Of a stretch of 42,430 nucleotides of DNA, positions 18,271 to 26,488 are shown piece after piece; within the stretch, counting starts at the first letter, position 1; each line of letters opens with the position of its first letter. The translations under genes and the position numbers were made by a program. Origin of the DNA: Opitutaceae bacterium (GTDB taxonomy: Bacteria; Verrucomicrobiota; Verrucomicrobiia; Opitutales; Opitutaceae); the NCBI GenBank assembly GCA_005792355.1, contig SXSC01000016.1:1-42430 (forward strand), read 5' to 3'. The notes beneath the pieces are model-generated. The model had not been told where the DNA came from, ran no database searches, and saw nothing but the letters and a program-made list of their open reading frames with translations.

Positions 18271-18604
18271 ATGATGAATCGACTGCTCCGTTTCACGCTC
18301 ACACTGGCGCTTCGACAATCCCGAGAAATACCAGACGATGATAAAAAAACTACCGCCTTGCGACGGAGGCCGACGCCGTGTGTGGCCGGGTGATCGCGGA
18401 ACTCAAGCGACAGGGGGTGTTGGAACAGACGCTCGTGATTTTCACCGGGGACAACGGTTATTTCCACGCCGAGCACGGCTGGCCGACAAATGGTGTCCGC
18501 ACGAGGAAAACGACGTCGTGGGTGTGCCTGCGAATGCCGCCGTGCTCGCCGAAATGCGCCGGCGCTGCCGCGAGCTGAAGGCCGTCGCGGGCGCGCCGCG
18601 GTGA
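18271..18604 (+). pseudogene. Collapsed S1 sulfatase relic
   Basis: Pieces of a sulfatase follow one another in the right order but in different frames. ATGATGAATCG at 18271 starts a signal-like MMNRLLRFTLTLAL. Then [12 protein letters not shown] is followed, after a one-base shift in a 7-A run (18343-18349), by [18 protein letters not shown] and [17 protein letters not shown] second one-base loss near 18480 shifts to [11 protein letters not shown]. The frame then jumps to a C-terminal piece ([19 protein letters not shown]) and stops at 18602-18604. About two thirds of the gene is gone, including the C-x-P-x-R site. It cannot make an active sulfatase. Confidence 0.85.
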
Positions 18605-18670
18605 GCGGGCACGGGCGCATCGCGGGGCCAGAAAGCGGAAAACGCGGCGGATCCCGCCGGCTTGCGGCGA

Positions 18671-20155
18671 TCACGACTTCGCGCGCTCCGCTTCCAACTG
18701 GACCGTGAGCGCCTGCGCGCGGCCGGGCTCGGACGGCGCCAAGTCCTTTTCCTCCTTCGGGTCCGTCGCGAGGTCATAGAGTTCCGCCGTGCCGTTCGGT
18801 TTCTGAATCAGCTTCCAGGAACCGGCGCGCAGCGCGAGGGGCGCCTGGTTGTTGTTCTGGAGCACGAGTGCCTCGCGGCCCTTGGCACCGCTTGCGCCCA
18901 GCAGGACGGCGGCGACATTCACCGCATCGGGCGCGCCGCCGGCGGGCACTTTTTGTCCGATGATGGCGGCGAAGGTCGGCAGCATGTCGATGTGGCCGAT
19001 GAGCGCGTCGGATTTCCGCCCGGCGGGAATCTTTCCCGGCCAGCGCGCGAGGAAGGGGACGCGGTGGCCGCCTTCATAGAGGCCGCCCTTGAAGCCACGC
19101 AGCGTGCCGTTGGGCGGCTGGAGGGCATGCAGGTGGTTTGTGCCGTCATCGTAGGTGTTTTTGATCGCGCCGCCGTTGTCGGAGGTGAAGATGACAAGCG
19201 TGTTTTTCGCCACGCCCTGGCGGTCGATTGCGCCCAGGACTTCGCCGATGGTCCAGTCGAGCTGGTGGATCACATCGCCCCGCCAGCCACAGCCGCTCGT
19301 ACCGCGGAAACGCGGATGCGGCACCATCGGTTCGTGAATGTCGTGGGGCGCGAAATAGAGGAAAAAAGGGGTGCCGGGTTTTTGTTTTCCGATAAACGCG
19401 ACGGCCTGGCGGGTGAGGGTGTCGGCAATGTCCTCGTCCTTCCAGAGCGCGGCGGTGCCGCCGGTCATGTAGCCGATGCGCGAGACGCCGTTGACGATCG
19501 CCTGCGAGTGGTTGCGGTCGGCCTTGATGATGAGGCGCTCGGGGTGGGTGAGGCCGGTGGGCTCGTTGCCGACGGGCTGGCCGTACCTGACCGTAATCGG
19601 ATCGGCGGGATCGAGGCCCACGACGCGGTGATTCTCGACAAACACGCAGGGCACGCGGTCGCCCGTCGCGGGAATGATGAAACTGTACCCGAAGCCGAGT
19701 TCCCGTGGGCCGGGCTTGATTTCCTGGTTGAAGTCCGGGGTGGTCGTGCCGAGCCCGAGATGCCACTTGCCGACGACGCCGGTCTGGTAGCCGGCCTGCT
19801 GCAGCACGGAAGCCACCGTCGGGGTGCCGGACGGGATGAGCGCGGTGGCGTTGCCGGCGGCGATGCCCGTGCCCTTCTGCCGCCAAGCGTACCGGCCGGT
19901 CATGAAGGCGAAGCGCGTGGGCGTGCAGACGGAGGCCGTCGCATGCGCGTCGGTGAACTGCAGGCCTTCGCGGGCGAGGCGGTCGAGGTGCGGCGTCTTG
20001 ACCTGGTTGGCCCCGTAGCAGCCGAGGTCACCGTATCCGACATCGTCGGACAGAATAAAGATGATGTTCGGGCGGTCCGCCGCGCGAGCGGCGAGGGCCA
20101 GGGCCAGCATCAGGATGCAGTGCAACAGGGCTTGTTTTGGTAAGGATTTTTTCAT
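18671..20155 (-). CDS. Type I (S1) sulfatase, arylsulfatase-like, secreted
   Basis: Predicted 494 residues from ATG at 20153-20155, chosen because [20 protein letters not shown] is a clear signal peptide; the frame remains open to 20353 without coding character. The catalytic site is C77-T-P-T-R81. Markers are [67 protein letters not shown] and [14 protein letters not shown]. It is the only intact sulfatase here on the minus strand and converges on the sulfatase relic. It is divergent from the L36/L31 genes with a 258-base gap. Confidence 0.93.
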   Translation of the reverse strand: MKKSLPKQALLHCILMLALALAARAADRPNIIFILSDDVGYGDLGCYGANQVKTPHLDRLAREGLQFTDAHATASVCTPTRFAFMTGRYAWRQKGTGIAAGNATALIPSGTPTVASVLQQAGYQTGVVGKWHLGLGTTTPDFNQEIKPGPRELGFGYSFIIPATGDRVPCVFVENHRVVGLDPADPITVRYGQPVGNEPTGLTHPERLIIKADRNHSQAIVNGVSRIGYMTGGTAALWKDEDIADTLTRQAVAFIGKQKPGTPFFLYFAPHDIHEPMVPHPRFRGTSGCGWRGDVIHQLDWTIGEVLGAIDRQGVAKNTLVIFTSDNGGAIKNTYDDGTNHLHALQPPNGTLRGFKGGLYEGGHRVPFLARWPGKIPAGRKSDALIGHIDMLPTFAAIIGQKVPAGGAPDAVNVAAVLLGASGAKGREALVLQNNNQAPLALRAGSWKLIQKPNGTAELYDLATDPKEEKDLAPSEPGRAQALTVQLEAERAKS

Positions 20156-20375
20156 GTCGCCACGCCCGCCAGCCTGCAGGCTAAGAACCGCGAGCGCGAG
20201 CTTTGTGGCGGGCGCGGAGCCGCGCTTCGAGCGCCGGGTTGGGTTTGCCGCGCGGCAGCGGTTGCAGACCTGGCCGCCGGCGCGCCGGCCGCCGATCCGT
20301 CGCTTCTGATGTCCACGGTCAACTCCGGTCAATTGCGTCCGCGGATTTTCCAAATTTGTCTCGCCAACTATTCCG

Positions 20376-20402
20376 TTGACAGAGGTGGAGCCGGCCTATG
20401 CT
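20376..20402 (+). promoter_or_regulatory. Candidate promoter for the L36-L31 operon
   Basis: A consensus -35 TTGACA (20376-20381) and a -10-like TATGCT (20397-20402) are separated by 15 bases, slightly short of the usual 17. The ATG of the L36 gene is only 11 bases after the -10, so the transcript would be almost leaderless. No Zur-type palindrome is seen in 20280-20413. Confidence 0.4.
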
Positions 20403-20413
20403 TTGCACCTTTT

Positions 20414-20539
20414 ATGAAAGTTGTTTCCTCCATCAAATCGGCCAAGAAGCGTCACCCGGCGTGCCAAGTGGTTCGTCGCAAAGGCAAAATTTACGTCATC
20501 AACAAGGTTGAGCCGCGCTACAAGGCTCGCCAAGGCTAA
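20414..20539 (+). CDS. rpmJ: 50S ribosomal protein L36, zinc-ligand-less type
   Basis: Encodes 41 residues beginning [20 protein letters not shown] and ending with the family-typical [15 protein letters not shown]36 is a small component of the large ribosomal subunit. Only one cysteine is present, so the Cys/His zinc ribbon of the classical form is missing: this is the C-minus paralog type. The start is set by family length; a longer frame from 20309 would add an unrelated extension. It is followed 15 bases later by L31 type B, the same pairing seen in many bacteria for zinc-sparing ribosomal proteins. No Shine-Dalgarno sequence. Confidence 0.95.
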   Translation: MKVVSSIKSAKKRHPACQVVRRKGKIYVINKVEPRYKARQG

Positions 20540-20554
20540 CCCTCTCATACTCCG

Positions 20555-20809
20555 ATGAAAGCCCAAGGTCATCCCACGCTGAACAACGTCTGCTTCCTTG
20601 ATATCGGAACTGGGCGGCGTTTCCTCACCAAGTCGACCATGAAGTCCGCCCGCAAGGAGCAGATTGATGGCCAGGAATATTTCGTCATCGCGCGCGATGT
20701 GACGATGGACTCGCACCCCGCCTACACCGGCGAAAAGCGCCTCGTGGATACCGCGGGCCGCGTCGAGAAGTTCACGACAAAGTTCAAGCGCGGCATGGCG
20801 AAGATCTAG
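20555..20809 (+). CDS. rpmE2: 50S ribosomal protein L31 type B
   Basis: Encodes 84 residues, the usual size for type B L31, with the motifs GHPTLNNVCFLDIGTGRRF, SHPAYTGEKRLVDTAGRVEKF and a basic C-terminus. Type B proteins lack the C-x-x-C zinc site of type A; only one Cys is seen here. L31 bridges the large subunit's central protuberance to the small subunit. It is co-oriented with L36 (15-base gap) and followed 28 bases later by the DUF1015 gene, so one transcript may cover all of them. Confidence 0.94.
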   Translation: MKAQGHPTLNNVCFLDIGTGRRFLTKSTMKSARKEQIDGQEYFVIARDVTMDSHPAYTGEKRLVDTAGRVEKFTTKFKRGMAKI

Positions 20810-20837
20810 GCGTCAGGTTTTTGCCCGGCAAGAACCG

Positions 20838-22052
20838 ATGCGCGTCCATCCGTTTCAAGGACTCGTTCCGCCGCCGGCCTTCGCGCCCGAGGTGGCGTGC
20901 GTGCCCTATGACGTGGTCAACGCCGCGGAAGCGGCGGCCCTGGCGGCGGGGAAGCCGCACAGCTTGTTGCATGTCGATCGGGCGGAGATTGATTTGCCAC
21001 CGGGGATCAACCCCTACAGCGACGCCGTCTATGCGCGGGCGCTCGAAAATTTCTCCGGCCTCCAGTCGGCGGGCGTGCTGGTGCGCGAGACCGAGCCCTG
21101 CCTCTACGTTTACCAGCAACAGATGGGTGCCCATGTGCAGCGGGGTTTGGTCGCCGGCTGCCACGTCGACGACTACGACTCCGGTCTGATCAAGAAACAC
21201 GAGAAGACGCGCAAGGACAAGGAGGACGACCGCACCCGGCTCATCGACACGCTCAGTGCCGACACCGGGCCGGTTTTTCTCACGTATCGCGACACCGCCA
21301 GTGTCACCGCGTTGGTCGACGCCAAGACCAGAGAGCAGCCGTTGCACGACTTCACCGCGCCCGACGGAATCCGCCACACCGTTTGGCGCATCCCTGGTGC
21401 CACCGAGTGGGTGAAGGCATTCGGGGCGGTACCGGTCACCTACATCGCGGACGGGCATCACCGCGCCGCCAGTGCGGCTCGCGTCGCGCGACAGCGCCGG
21501 GAGCGCAACCCCGGCCACACCGGCCACGAGCACTACAATTGGTTCCTGTGCGTGCTGTTTCCGGCGAGTGAGCTGAAGATCTTGCCGTACAACCGTCTCG
21601 TGGTGGATTTGCACGGGCTCTCACCGGCGGACTTCCTGGCTAAAGTGAAGGCGATTTTCGGCCTCGAGGAAAACGCCTCGCCGGCCCCCGCCGCGATCGG
21701 GCGCGTGAGCATGTATCTCGCTGGAAAATGGTATGGTCTGCGGTGTTTGGCCGGGGCCAGCGCCGATCCGGTGGCGCGGCTCGATGTGAGTGTGCTGCAG
21801 GACAAGCTGCTCGCGCCCGTGCTGGGGATCGAGGATGTCCGCACGAGCAAACGCATCGATTTTGTGGGCGGCATTCGCGGCCCGGGCGAACTCGTGAAGC
21901 GCGTTGATGCCGAGGGCGGCGTGGCCTTTTCGCTCTATCCGGTCACGCTCGGTCAGTTGATGGATATCGCCGATGCCGGCCAGATCATGCCGCCGAAGAG
22001 CACGTGGTTTGAACCGAAGCTGCGGTCCGGGCTTTTCGTCCACACCTTTTAA
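20838..22052 (+). CDS. DUF1015 family protein
   Basis: Encodes 404 residues, close to the usual family length, with no signal peptide, so cytoplasmic. Family hallmarks visible are the N-terminal FQGLVPPPAFAPEVACVPYDVV, the KKHEKTRKDKEDDRTRLIDT segment, VTYIADGHHRAASA with its D-G-H-H-R, and an RIDFVGGIRG stretch near the C-terminus. The biochemical function of DUF1015 proteins is not established to my knowledge; the conserved D-G-H-H-R resembles nucleotide- or phosphate-handling sites of ParB-like enzymes, which is a speculation. It sits between L31 and the antiporter gene with short gaps (28 and 11 bases). Confidence 0.88.
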   Translation: MRVHPFQGLVPPPAFAPEVACVPYDVVNAAEAAALAAGKPHSLLHVDRAEIDLPPGINPYSDAVYARALENFSGLQSAGVLVRETEPCLYVYQQQMGAHVQRGLVAGCHVDDYDSGLIKKHEKTRKDKEDDRTRLIDTLSADTGPVFLTYRDTASVTALVDAKTREQPLHDFTAPDGIRHTVWRIPGATEWVKAFGAVPVTYIADGHHRAASAARVARQRRERNPGHTGHEHYNWFLCVLFPASELKILPYNRLVVDLHGLSPADFLAKVKAIFGLEENASPAPAAIGRVSMYLAGKWYGLRCLAGASADPVARLDVSVLQDKLLAPVLGIEDVRTSKRIDFVGGIRGPGELVKRVDAEGGVAFSLYPVTLGQLMDIADAGQIMPPKSTWFEPKLRSGLFVHTF

Positions 22053-22063
22053 CCGGCCGACGT

Positions 22064-23392
22064 ATGTGGTTGCAACCGCTTGTCGCCGCGGCCCCGACGA
22101 GCCAAATCTCGCCATGGCTGATCGTGCCGTTTGGACTGCTGCTCCTGCTGATCGCGGTCATGCCGCTGACGCCGCCGCGCGGGAAGCATCTCTGGGAGCA
22201 CTACTACCCGCACGTCGCGATCGGCCTGGGGGCGCTGGTGGCCGTGTATTACGTCGCGCGTATTCCCGGCGGTGCCGGCATCCTGGGGCATACGATGCAC
22301 GAATATTTTTCGTTCATCGCGCTGATCGGATCGCTGTTTGTCGTCGCCGGGGGAATCCACATCAAGGTCAAGGGCGAGGCGACCCCGATCAACAACGTGG
22401 TCTTTCTCGCGCTTGGCGCGGTGGTGGCGAATTTCATCGGCACCACCGGTGCGTCGATGGTGCTCATCCGGCCGTGGATTCGGATGAACAAGATCCGGAT
22501 CAGCGCCTTCCACGTGGTGTTCTTCATCTTCGTGGTGTCGAACGTCGGCGGAGCCCTCACCCCGATTGGCGATCCACCGTTGTTCCTGGGCTACCTGCGG
22601 GGCGTGCCGTTTTTCTGGCTGATCGAGCACATCGTGGCCGAGTGGCTCTTCACGCTGACGCTGATTCTCGTGGTGTTTTATGGCCTCGATCGCCGGAGTT
22701 TCGCGCGCATGCCCCGGAAGCTGCAGCACGCAGTGGCGCAGGAGGCCGAGACGTGGCGGTTTGATGGCGGGGTGAACGTGCTGTTCCTCCTCGCCATCAT
22801 CGGGGCGGTGTTTCTGCCCGCCCAGTTCTTCCTGCGCGAAGCCGTGATGTTGGGCGCGGCGGTGGCGAGTTATTTCCTCACGCCGAAAGTGGTGCACGCG
22901 GAAAACGCGTTTGGTTTCGCGCCGATCAAGGAAGTCGCATTCCTGTTTCTCGGGATCTTCGCCACCATGATGCCGGCCCTCGGCTACCTCGAACAACATG
23001 GGGTCGAGTTTGGTTTCACCCGGCCGCTGCAATACTACTTTGCGGCGGGTTCGCTCTCGGCGGTCCTCGACAACGCGCCAACCTATGTGAATTTCCTGCA
23101 GCTCGCGCAGACGACGGCGGCGGCCGGGAATCCCGCGGCGTTTGCCGGGCTCAGCGGCGCCGGAGCCACGCGCATGCTGCTGGAGCAACAGCCCCTCTTC
23201 GTCGTCGCGGTCAGCCTGGGCTCGGTGTTTTTCGGGGCGATGACCTACATCGGCAACGGCCCGAACTTCATGGTGAAGTCGATCGCGCACGATGCGGGCG
23301 TGCACTGCCCGAGTTTCTTCGGCTACCTCGTGCGCTACAGCCTGCCGATCCTGCTGCCGATCTTCGCATTGACGGGCTGGCTGTTTCTCTAG
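22064..23392 (+). CDS. nhaD: NhaD-type Na+/H+ antiporter (ion transporter superfamily)
   Basis: Encodes 442 residues with about 11-12 hydrophobic segments. GGIHIKVKGEATPINNVVFL, ANFIGTTGASMVLIRPWIRM, VVSNVGGALTPIGDPPLFLG, DNAPTYVNFL and MTYIGNGPNFMVKSIA are the conserved half-helix and loop motifs of NhaD-type antiporters. It would exchange Na+ (or Li+) for protons at the inner membrane, aiding pH and salt homeostasis. It begins 11 bases after DUF1015 and is the last gene before a strand switch. Substrate assignment within the superfamily (related to citrate/arsenite carriers) is by motif resemblance. Confidence 0.9.
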   Translation: MWLQPLVAAAPTSQISPWLIVPFGLLLLLIAVMPLTPPRGKHLWEHYYPHVAIGLGALVAVYYVARIPGGAGILGHTMHEYFSFIALIGSLFVVAGGIHIKVKGEATPINNVVFLALGAVVANFIGTTGASMVLIRPWIRMNKIRISAFHVVFFIFVVSNVGGALTPIGDPPLFLGYLRGVPFFWLIEHIVAEWLFTLTLILVVFYGLDRRSFARMPRKLQHAVAQEAETWRFDGGVNVLFLLAIIGAVFLPAQFFLREAVMLGAAVASYFLTPKVVHAENAFGFAPIKEVAFLFLGIFATMMPALGYLEQHGVEFGFTRPLQYYFAAGSLSAVLDNAPTYVNFLQLAQTTAAAGNPAAFAGLSGAGATRMLLEQQPLFVVAVSLGSVFFGAMTYIGNGPNFMVKSIAHDAGVHCPSFFGYLVRYSLPILLPIFALTGWLFL

Positions 23393-23399
23393 CCAGAAT

Positions 23400-24266
23400 T
23401 CAGCGCCCGAGCTTGATCCGGGCCTGATCCGGGACCTCAAACCTCGTCGTGCCGATCTCCTTCAGAACTGTCTCCGTGTTCTGGTTGACCGCCACCTGTC
23501 GGCGGCCGCCGGGAGTGTTGACCTGTAAAACCCCCTCGAGCCGCACCTGATAACGGGAGACCAGGCCTTCGCGCAACCAAAGCTTGAACGTCCCGGCGGC
23601 GCGCACGGGCGTGATTTCCTTCTGGCCGTCGCGCACGAGCAGCAATTGGGCGCCGAGGTCCGTCAACGTGCCGGAGACGACTTCGCCTTCGACCTTGAAC
23701 TCCGTGTGGCTGCTCACAATGACGCCCAGTTCCTCGTGCGGGTGGCTGATCGCAAGTTGCAGGTTGCTGTAGCCGCGTTGGCGCTCATCGGTGTCGCCCG
23801 GCGGTGAGGAACTCGAACGGATCACGGTGCCTTTGATCACGCCGCCGCTGATCGAGCGAGCCCCGGGCGTGCCCGTCGAACCGGCTGGGTTTACAATCCG
23901 ATCAACCTCGGAATCGACCTCGGGCGGGGGCGGCAGCTCCCCGGGCCTGAGCCAGCCGTCGTCGGTGGCAATCACGCACGTCACGTTGCCGCGAAAGATA
24001 AACTCGATCTGGGTGTCCGTGACACTGCGGCCCAGCCGGCGACGCACGGAGTTGATGACCGGCATTTTGACCCGGGTAAAAGCTCCCGTGACGGTTTGGC
24101 CGCTGATGTCATAGGTGCGGGCGTCATCCGACACGGTCGCAACCCAGCTGTAGTTGGATTGGTCGGACAGCCGCATCACCGCGACGATGGCGGCCTCGGT
24201 GGGTCCGGCCAGTGCGACGGTGACGGCGCAACCGGCCAGGAGGCAGACTGCCAGCAGCCGCGGCAT
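23400..24266 (-). CDS. Exported protein of unknown function
   Basis: Predicted 288 residues from ATG 24264-24266, which overlaps the TAA of the upstream amidohydrolase by one base (TAATG), implying coupled translation. The N-terminus MPRLLAVCLLAGCAVTVALA has both a lipobox-like LAGC (Cys13) and a possible type I site after ALA, so it is either a lipoprotein or a secreted protein. The rest is beta-rich, with WVATVSDDARTYDISGQTV, IEFIFRGNVTCVIATDDGW, a Pro-rich linker (ELPPPPEVDSEVD), and a second beta region ending in FEVPDQARIKLGR. No family is recognised. Coupling to the amidohydrolase suggests a shared role. Confidence 0.75.
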   Translation of the reverse strand: MPRLLAVCLLAGCAVTVALAGPTEAAIVAVMRLSDQSNYSWVATVSDDARTYDISGQTVTGAFTRVKMPVINSVRRRLGRSVTDTQIEFIFRGNVTCVIATDDGWLRPGELPPPPEVDSEVDRIVNPAGSTGTPGARSISGGVIKGTVIRSSSSPPGDTDERQRGYSNLQLAISHPHEELGVIVSSHTEFKVEGEVVSGTLTDLGAQLLLVRDGQKEITPVRAAGTFKLWLREGLVSRYQVRLEGVLQVNTPGGRRQVAVNQNTETVLKEIGTTRFEVPDQARIKLGR

Positions 24267-25270
24267 TAGAAACGGAAGACTCTCTTCGCGTTGGCGAAAA
24301 GAAGTTTTCGCTCGATGGCCTTCGTCGGCGCCAGCTCCCGCAGCTGCGCGAGCTGGCGGGCGCCGGAGCATTTGACGGGCTCGCCGGTGACATCGATGCA
24401 ATCGCTGCCGAACATGAGTTTGTCCTGGTGGCGTTCGAGGAAGGCCCGGGCGTGCTCCGGGTCGCGGTTGAATGCGCCCAAGCCGGACCCGGCGGAGAGG
24501 TCGCCGAACATGTTGGGATAGTCCCGCAGGTAACGATCGGTCAGGCCGCCGGGTGTGACTTTGCCGCGCGGGTAGAGCTGCTTGGCATTGTCGACGTTGG
24601 CGCGATCGATGTTGGCCCACCACGTCTGAGCATGACCGATGAAAGTTACGTTGGAATATTTGGCGAGCATCTGGTGGAAACGCTCGAAGCCGAGGTTGTA
24701 GCTGCCCGTCTGCCAGTGCATCAGGATCGGCACGCGGTAGGCGGCGGCGAGGGCATACAACTTTTGCATGTAGGGCGCATCGCATTCGACGCTGAACTTC
24801 TGCTCGCCGATCACAACGGCGCCGAGCTTGAGATATTTCTCGATCACCCGCGGCGCGTCATCGAGGTCGCTCACTTCGTTGGCCCCAAACTCGAACTCGC
24901 CCGGATGCTGCCGGGCGACGGCGACACAGTCGTCGTTGCCAGAGCAGGAACTGTCGAGGCCATTGGCCTGGCCGTGGAGGGTGGAGGGGCGGGACACCGA
25001 CCGGCCGGAGGGCAGTAAAATGGTCTTGGTAACTCCGAGGCTGCGTTGGTGCGAAACCAGGTCGGCGTCGGAGCGCGGCGCCGGCAGGATCGGGATGTAC
25101 CCCCGGGCCTTGTCGCGGCCGCCCCCGTAATTTGTGTGCTGGTGGATGTCGATGATCGGCTCCGGCGGAGTCGCCGGCCCGGCGGCGCAAACCAGGTGCG
25201 GGCTGGCGAGAGCGGCGGCGGATGAGACAAGGAACTCGCGGCGCGAGTAAATGGATTTTGGAGTGGTCAT
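24266..25270 (-). CDS. Tat-exported amidohydrolase (TIM-barrel metallohydrolase)
   Basis: Encodes 334 residues. The N-terminus carries a twin-arginine signal, YSRREFLVSSAAALASP, so the enzyme is probably exported folded with its metal. The amidohydrolase (COG2159-like) pattern is present: IIDIHQHTNYGG (metal-binding H-x-H), ILMHWQTGSY, VTFIGHAQTWW (metal His) and KLMFGSDCIDV (metal Asp). Members hydrolyse or decarboxylate small cyclic or amide substrates; the actual one is unknown. The downstream unknown gene overlaps by one base. The receptor relic lies 45 bases upstream on the same strand. Confidence 0.9.
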   Translation of the reverse strand: MTTPKSIYSRREFLVSSAAALASPHLVCAAGPATPPEPIIDIHQHTNYGGGRDKARGYIPILPAPRSDADLVSHQRSLGVTKTILLPSGRSVSRPSTLHGQANGLDSSCSGNDDCVAVARQHPGEFEFGANEVSDLDDAPRVIEKYLKLGAVVIGEQKFSVECDAPYMQKLYALAAAYRVPILMHWQTGSYNLGFERFHQMLAKYSNVTFIGHAQTWWANIDRANVDNAKQLYPRGKVTPGGLTDRYLRDYPNMFGDLSAGSGLGAFNRDPEHARAFLERHQDKLMFGSDCIDVTGEPVKCSGARQLAQLRELAPTKAIERKLLFANAKRVFRF

Positions 25271-25315
25271 CGAACGAGCGTAACCTCTGGGGTGGAAAAA
25301 TGGGAAGGCGAGATG

Positions 25316-26262
25316 CTAGAAAGTCCCCTTGAGACCGAAGGTCCACGCGGAGCCGTAGTCCACCCGCTGGCGGAATTGGGCGTAGTCGGGCGGGTTGGAG
25401 CCGTAGATCCTGGAGTCCTCGGTCTGGTCGTTGATGTTGCGCATGCTACCGAAGAGGCTGAACCGGCGGCTGAGATTACAGTCGAGGGTGACGTCGAGAA
25501 AGAGGCGTTTGGAACCCCAATTGTAGGTGTCGGGTTCGATGCTGCGGCCGACTGTGATGATGCCACGGCGCTGGGGCACACGATAGTTCCAGATCATGCG
25601 ATAGACAAACTTCGGGCGGTTGAGGCTAAAGCCCCAACTGCCGCTGCGGCGGATAAAGCTGAAGTTCCTCGTGATGCCGTCGGGAGCGCGTTGGGCGCTG
25701 GCGTTGGCGTAAACCTGCACGCCACGGGCCCAGTGGGGGAGAAACGTGAGCGCGCGTCGGTAGTCGAATTCGAAACCGGTCATCCGCACCGTCTCGGTGA
25801 GGTTGTGGTTGGTCGTCACGTCGTAAATGCCGTATTCGTCGGGATCGAGGCTGTAAAGGGCGAGAAACTCGGGCGTGGCGGTGAAGCGGGTGCTGGCGAA
25901 GAAATTCGTGAACTCGCGCCGATAGCCTCCGAGGTTAATCGTGCCGACGCCTTCGTAGTAATATTCGACGCGCACCTTGTGGACTCCGCGCTCCATGCCT
26001 TGATGGTCGGGTTGTTCACCGAGATCACGGTGGAGTTGCTCGGAACTACAGCGGTGTCGGGCAGGGTGAGGCCATCGGAGTACTGGCCGAAATCGGGGCG
26101 ACCGACCGACTGGTAATACTCGCCCCGGCCGGCGTCGAAGATCCGGCCTTCGATGCTCCCGGTGGCCGGGGTTTGCGCGAACAGCCTGGTCGCGATGCCG
26201 CAGGAGGTCAGTAGAGCAAGGCAGACGGGGGCGATCAGGGCGAGGCAACGAGGTGTTTTCAT
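25316..26262 (-). pseudogene. Relic of a TonB-dependent outer-membrane receptor
   Basis: The N-terminus (MKTPRCLALIAPVCLALLTS signal, then ATGSIEGRIFDAGRGEYY, the start of the usual regulatory/plug region) is joined at about 26115 to a stretch that normally lies about 600-800 residues later: SVGRPDFGQYSDG and STVISVNNPTIKAWSAES. A one-base loss near 25982 then changes frame to HKVRVEYYYEGVGTINLGGY and the remaining C-terminal beta-barrel, ending in a terminal Phe (FGLKGTF). The plug domain and most of the barrel are gone. The product cannot be a working receptor. Intact relatives take up glycan or siderophore fragments. Confidence 0.85.
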
Positions 26263-26488
26263 ACAGGCGGCAGGTTTGACTGAGTCACAGCAAGGGGGGC
26301 GAACTCGGGGGATCAGGAAGCAAAAGAACGGAAACGGCGGTGAAGCCGTGGTCGCGTCCGAGGCGGGTCATTGCGCCAATAGGCGGTCGCAACCTGAGAG
26401 AAAGCTGGACCCGGGGGCCCTGCTCAAGCGAAATACCGGGAGTCGCGGGCCGCGTGGCCGGCCCGTTTTCCCCTCCCATCCTCTCCTC

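Noticed and set aside
24267..24785. Upstream extension of the exported unknown protein on the minus strand
   Set aside because: It overlaps the amidohydrolase in another frame; the one-base-coupled ATG at 24266 with a signal sequence is far better.
26153..26488. 112-codon N-terminal extension of the sialate esterase
   Set aside because: It overlaps the receptor relic antisense and lacks coding character; the signal peptide starts at 26489.
26263..26488. Riboswitch before the sialate esterase
   Set aside because: The leader is GC-rich with some potential stems but matches no riboswitch consensus I know.
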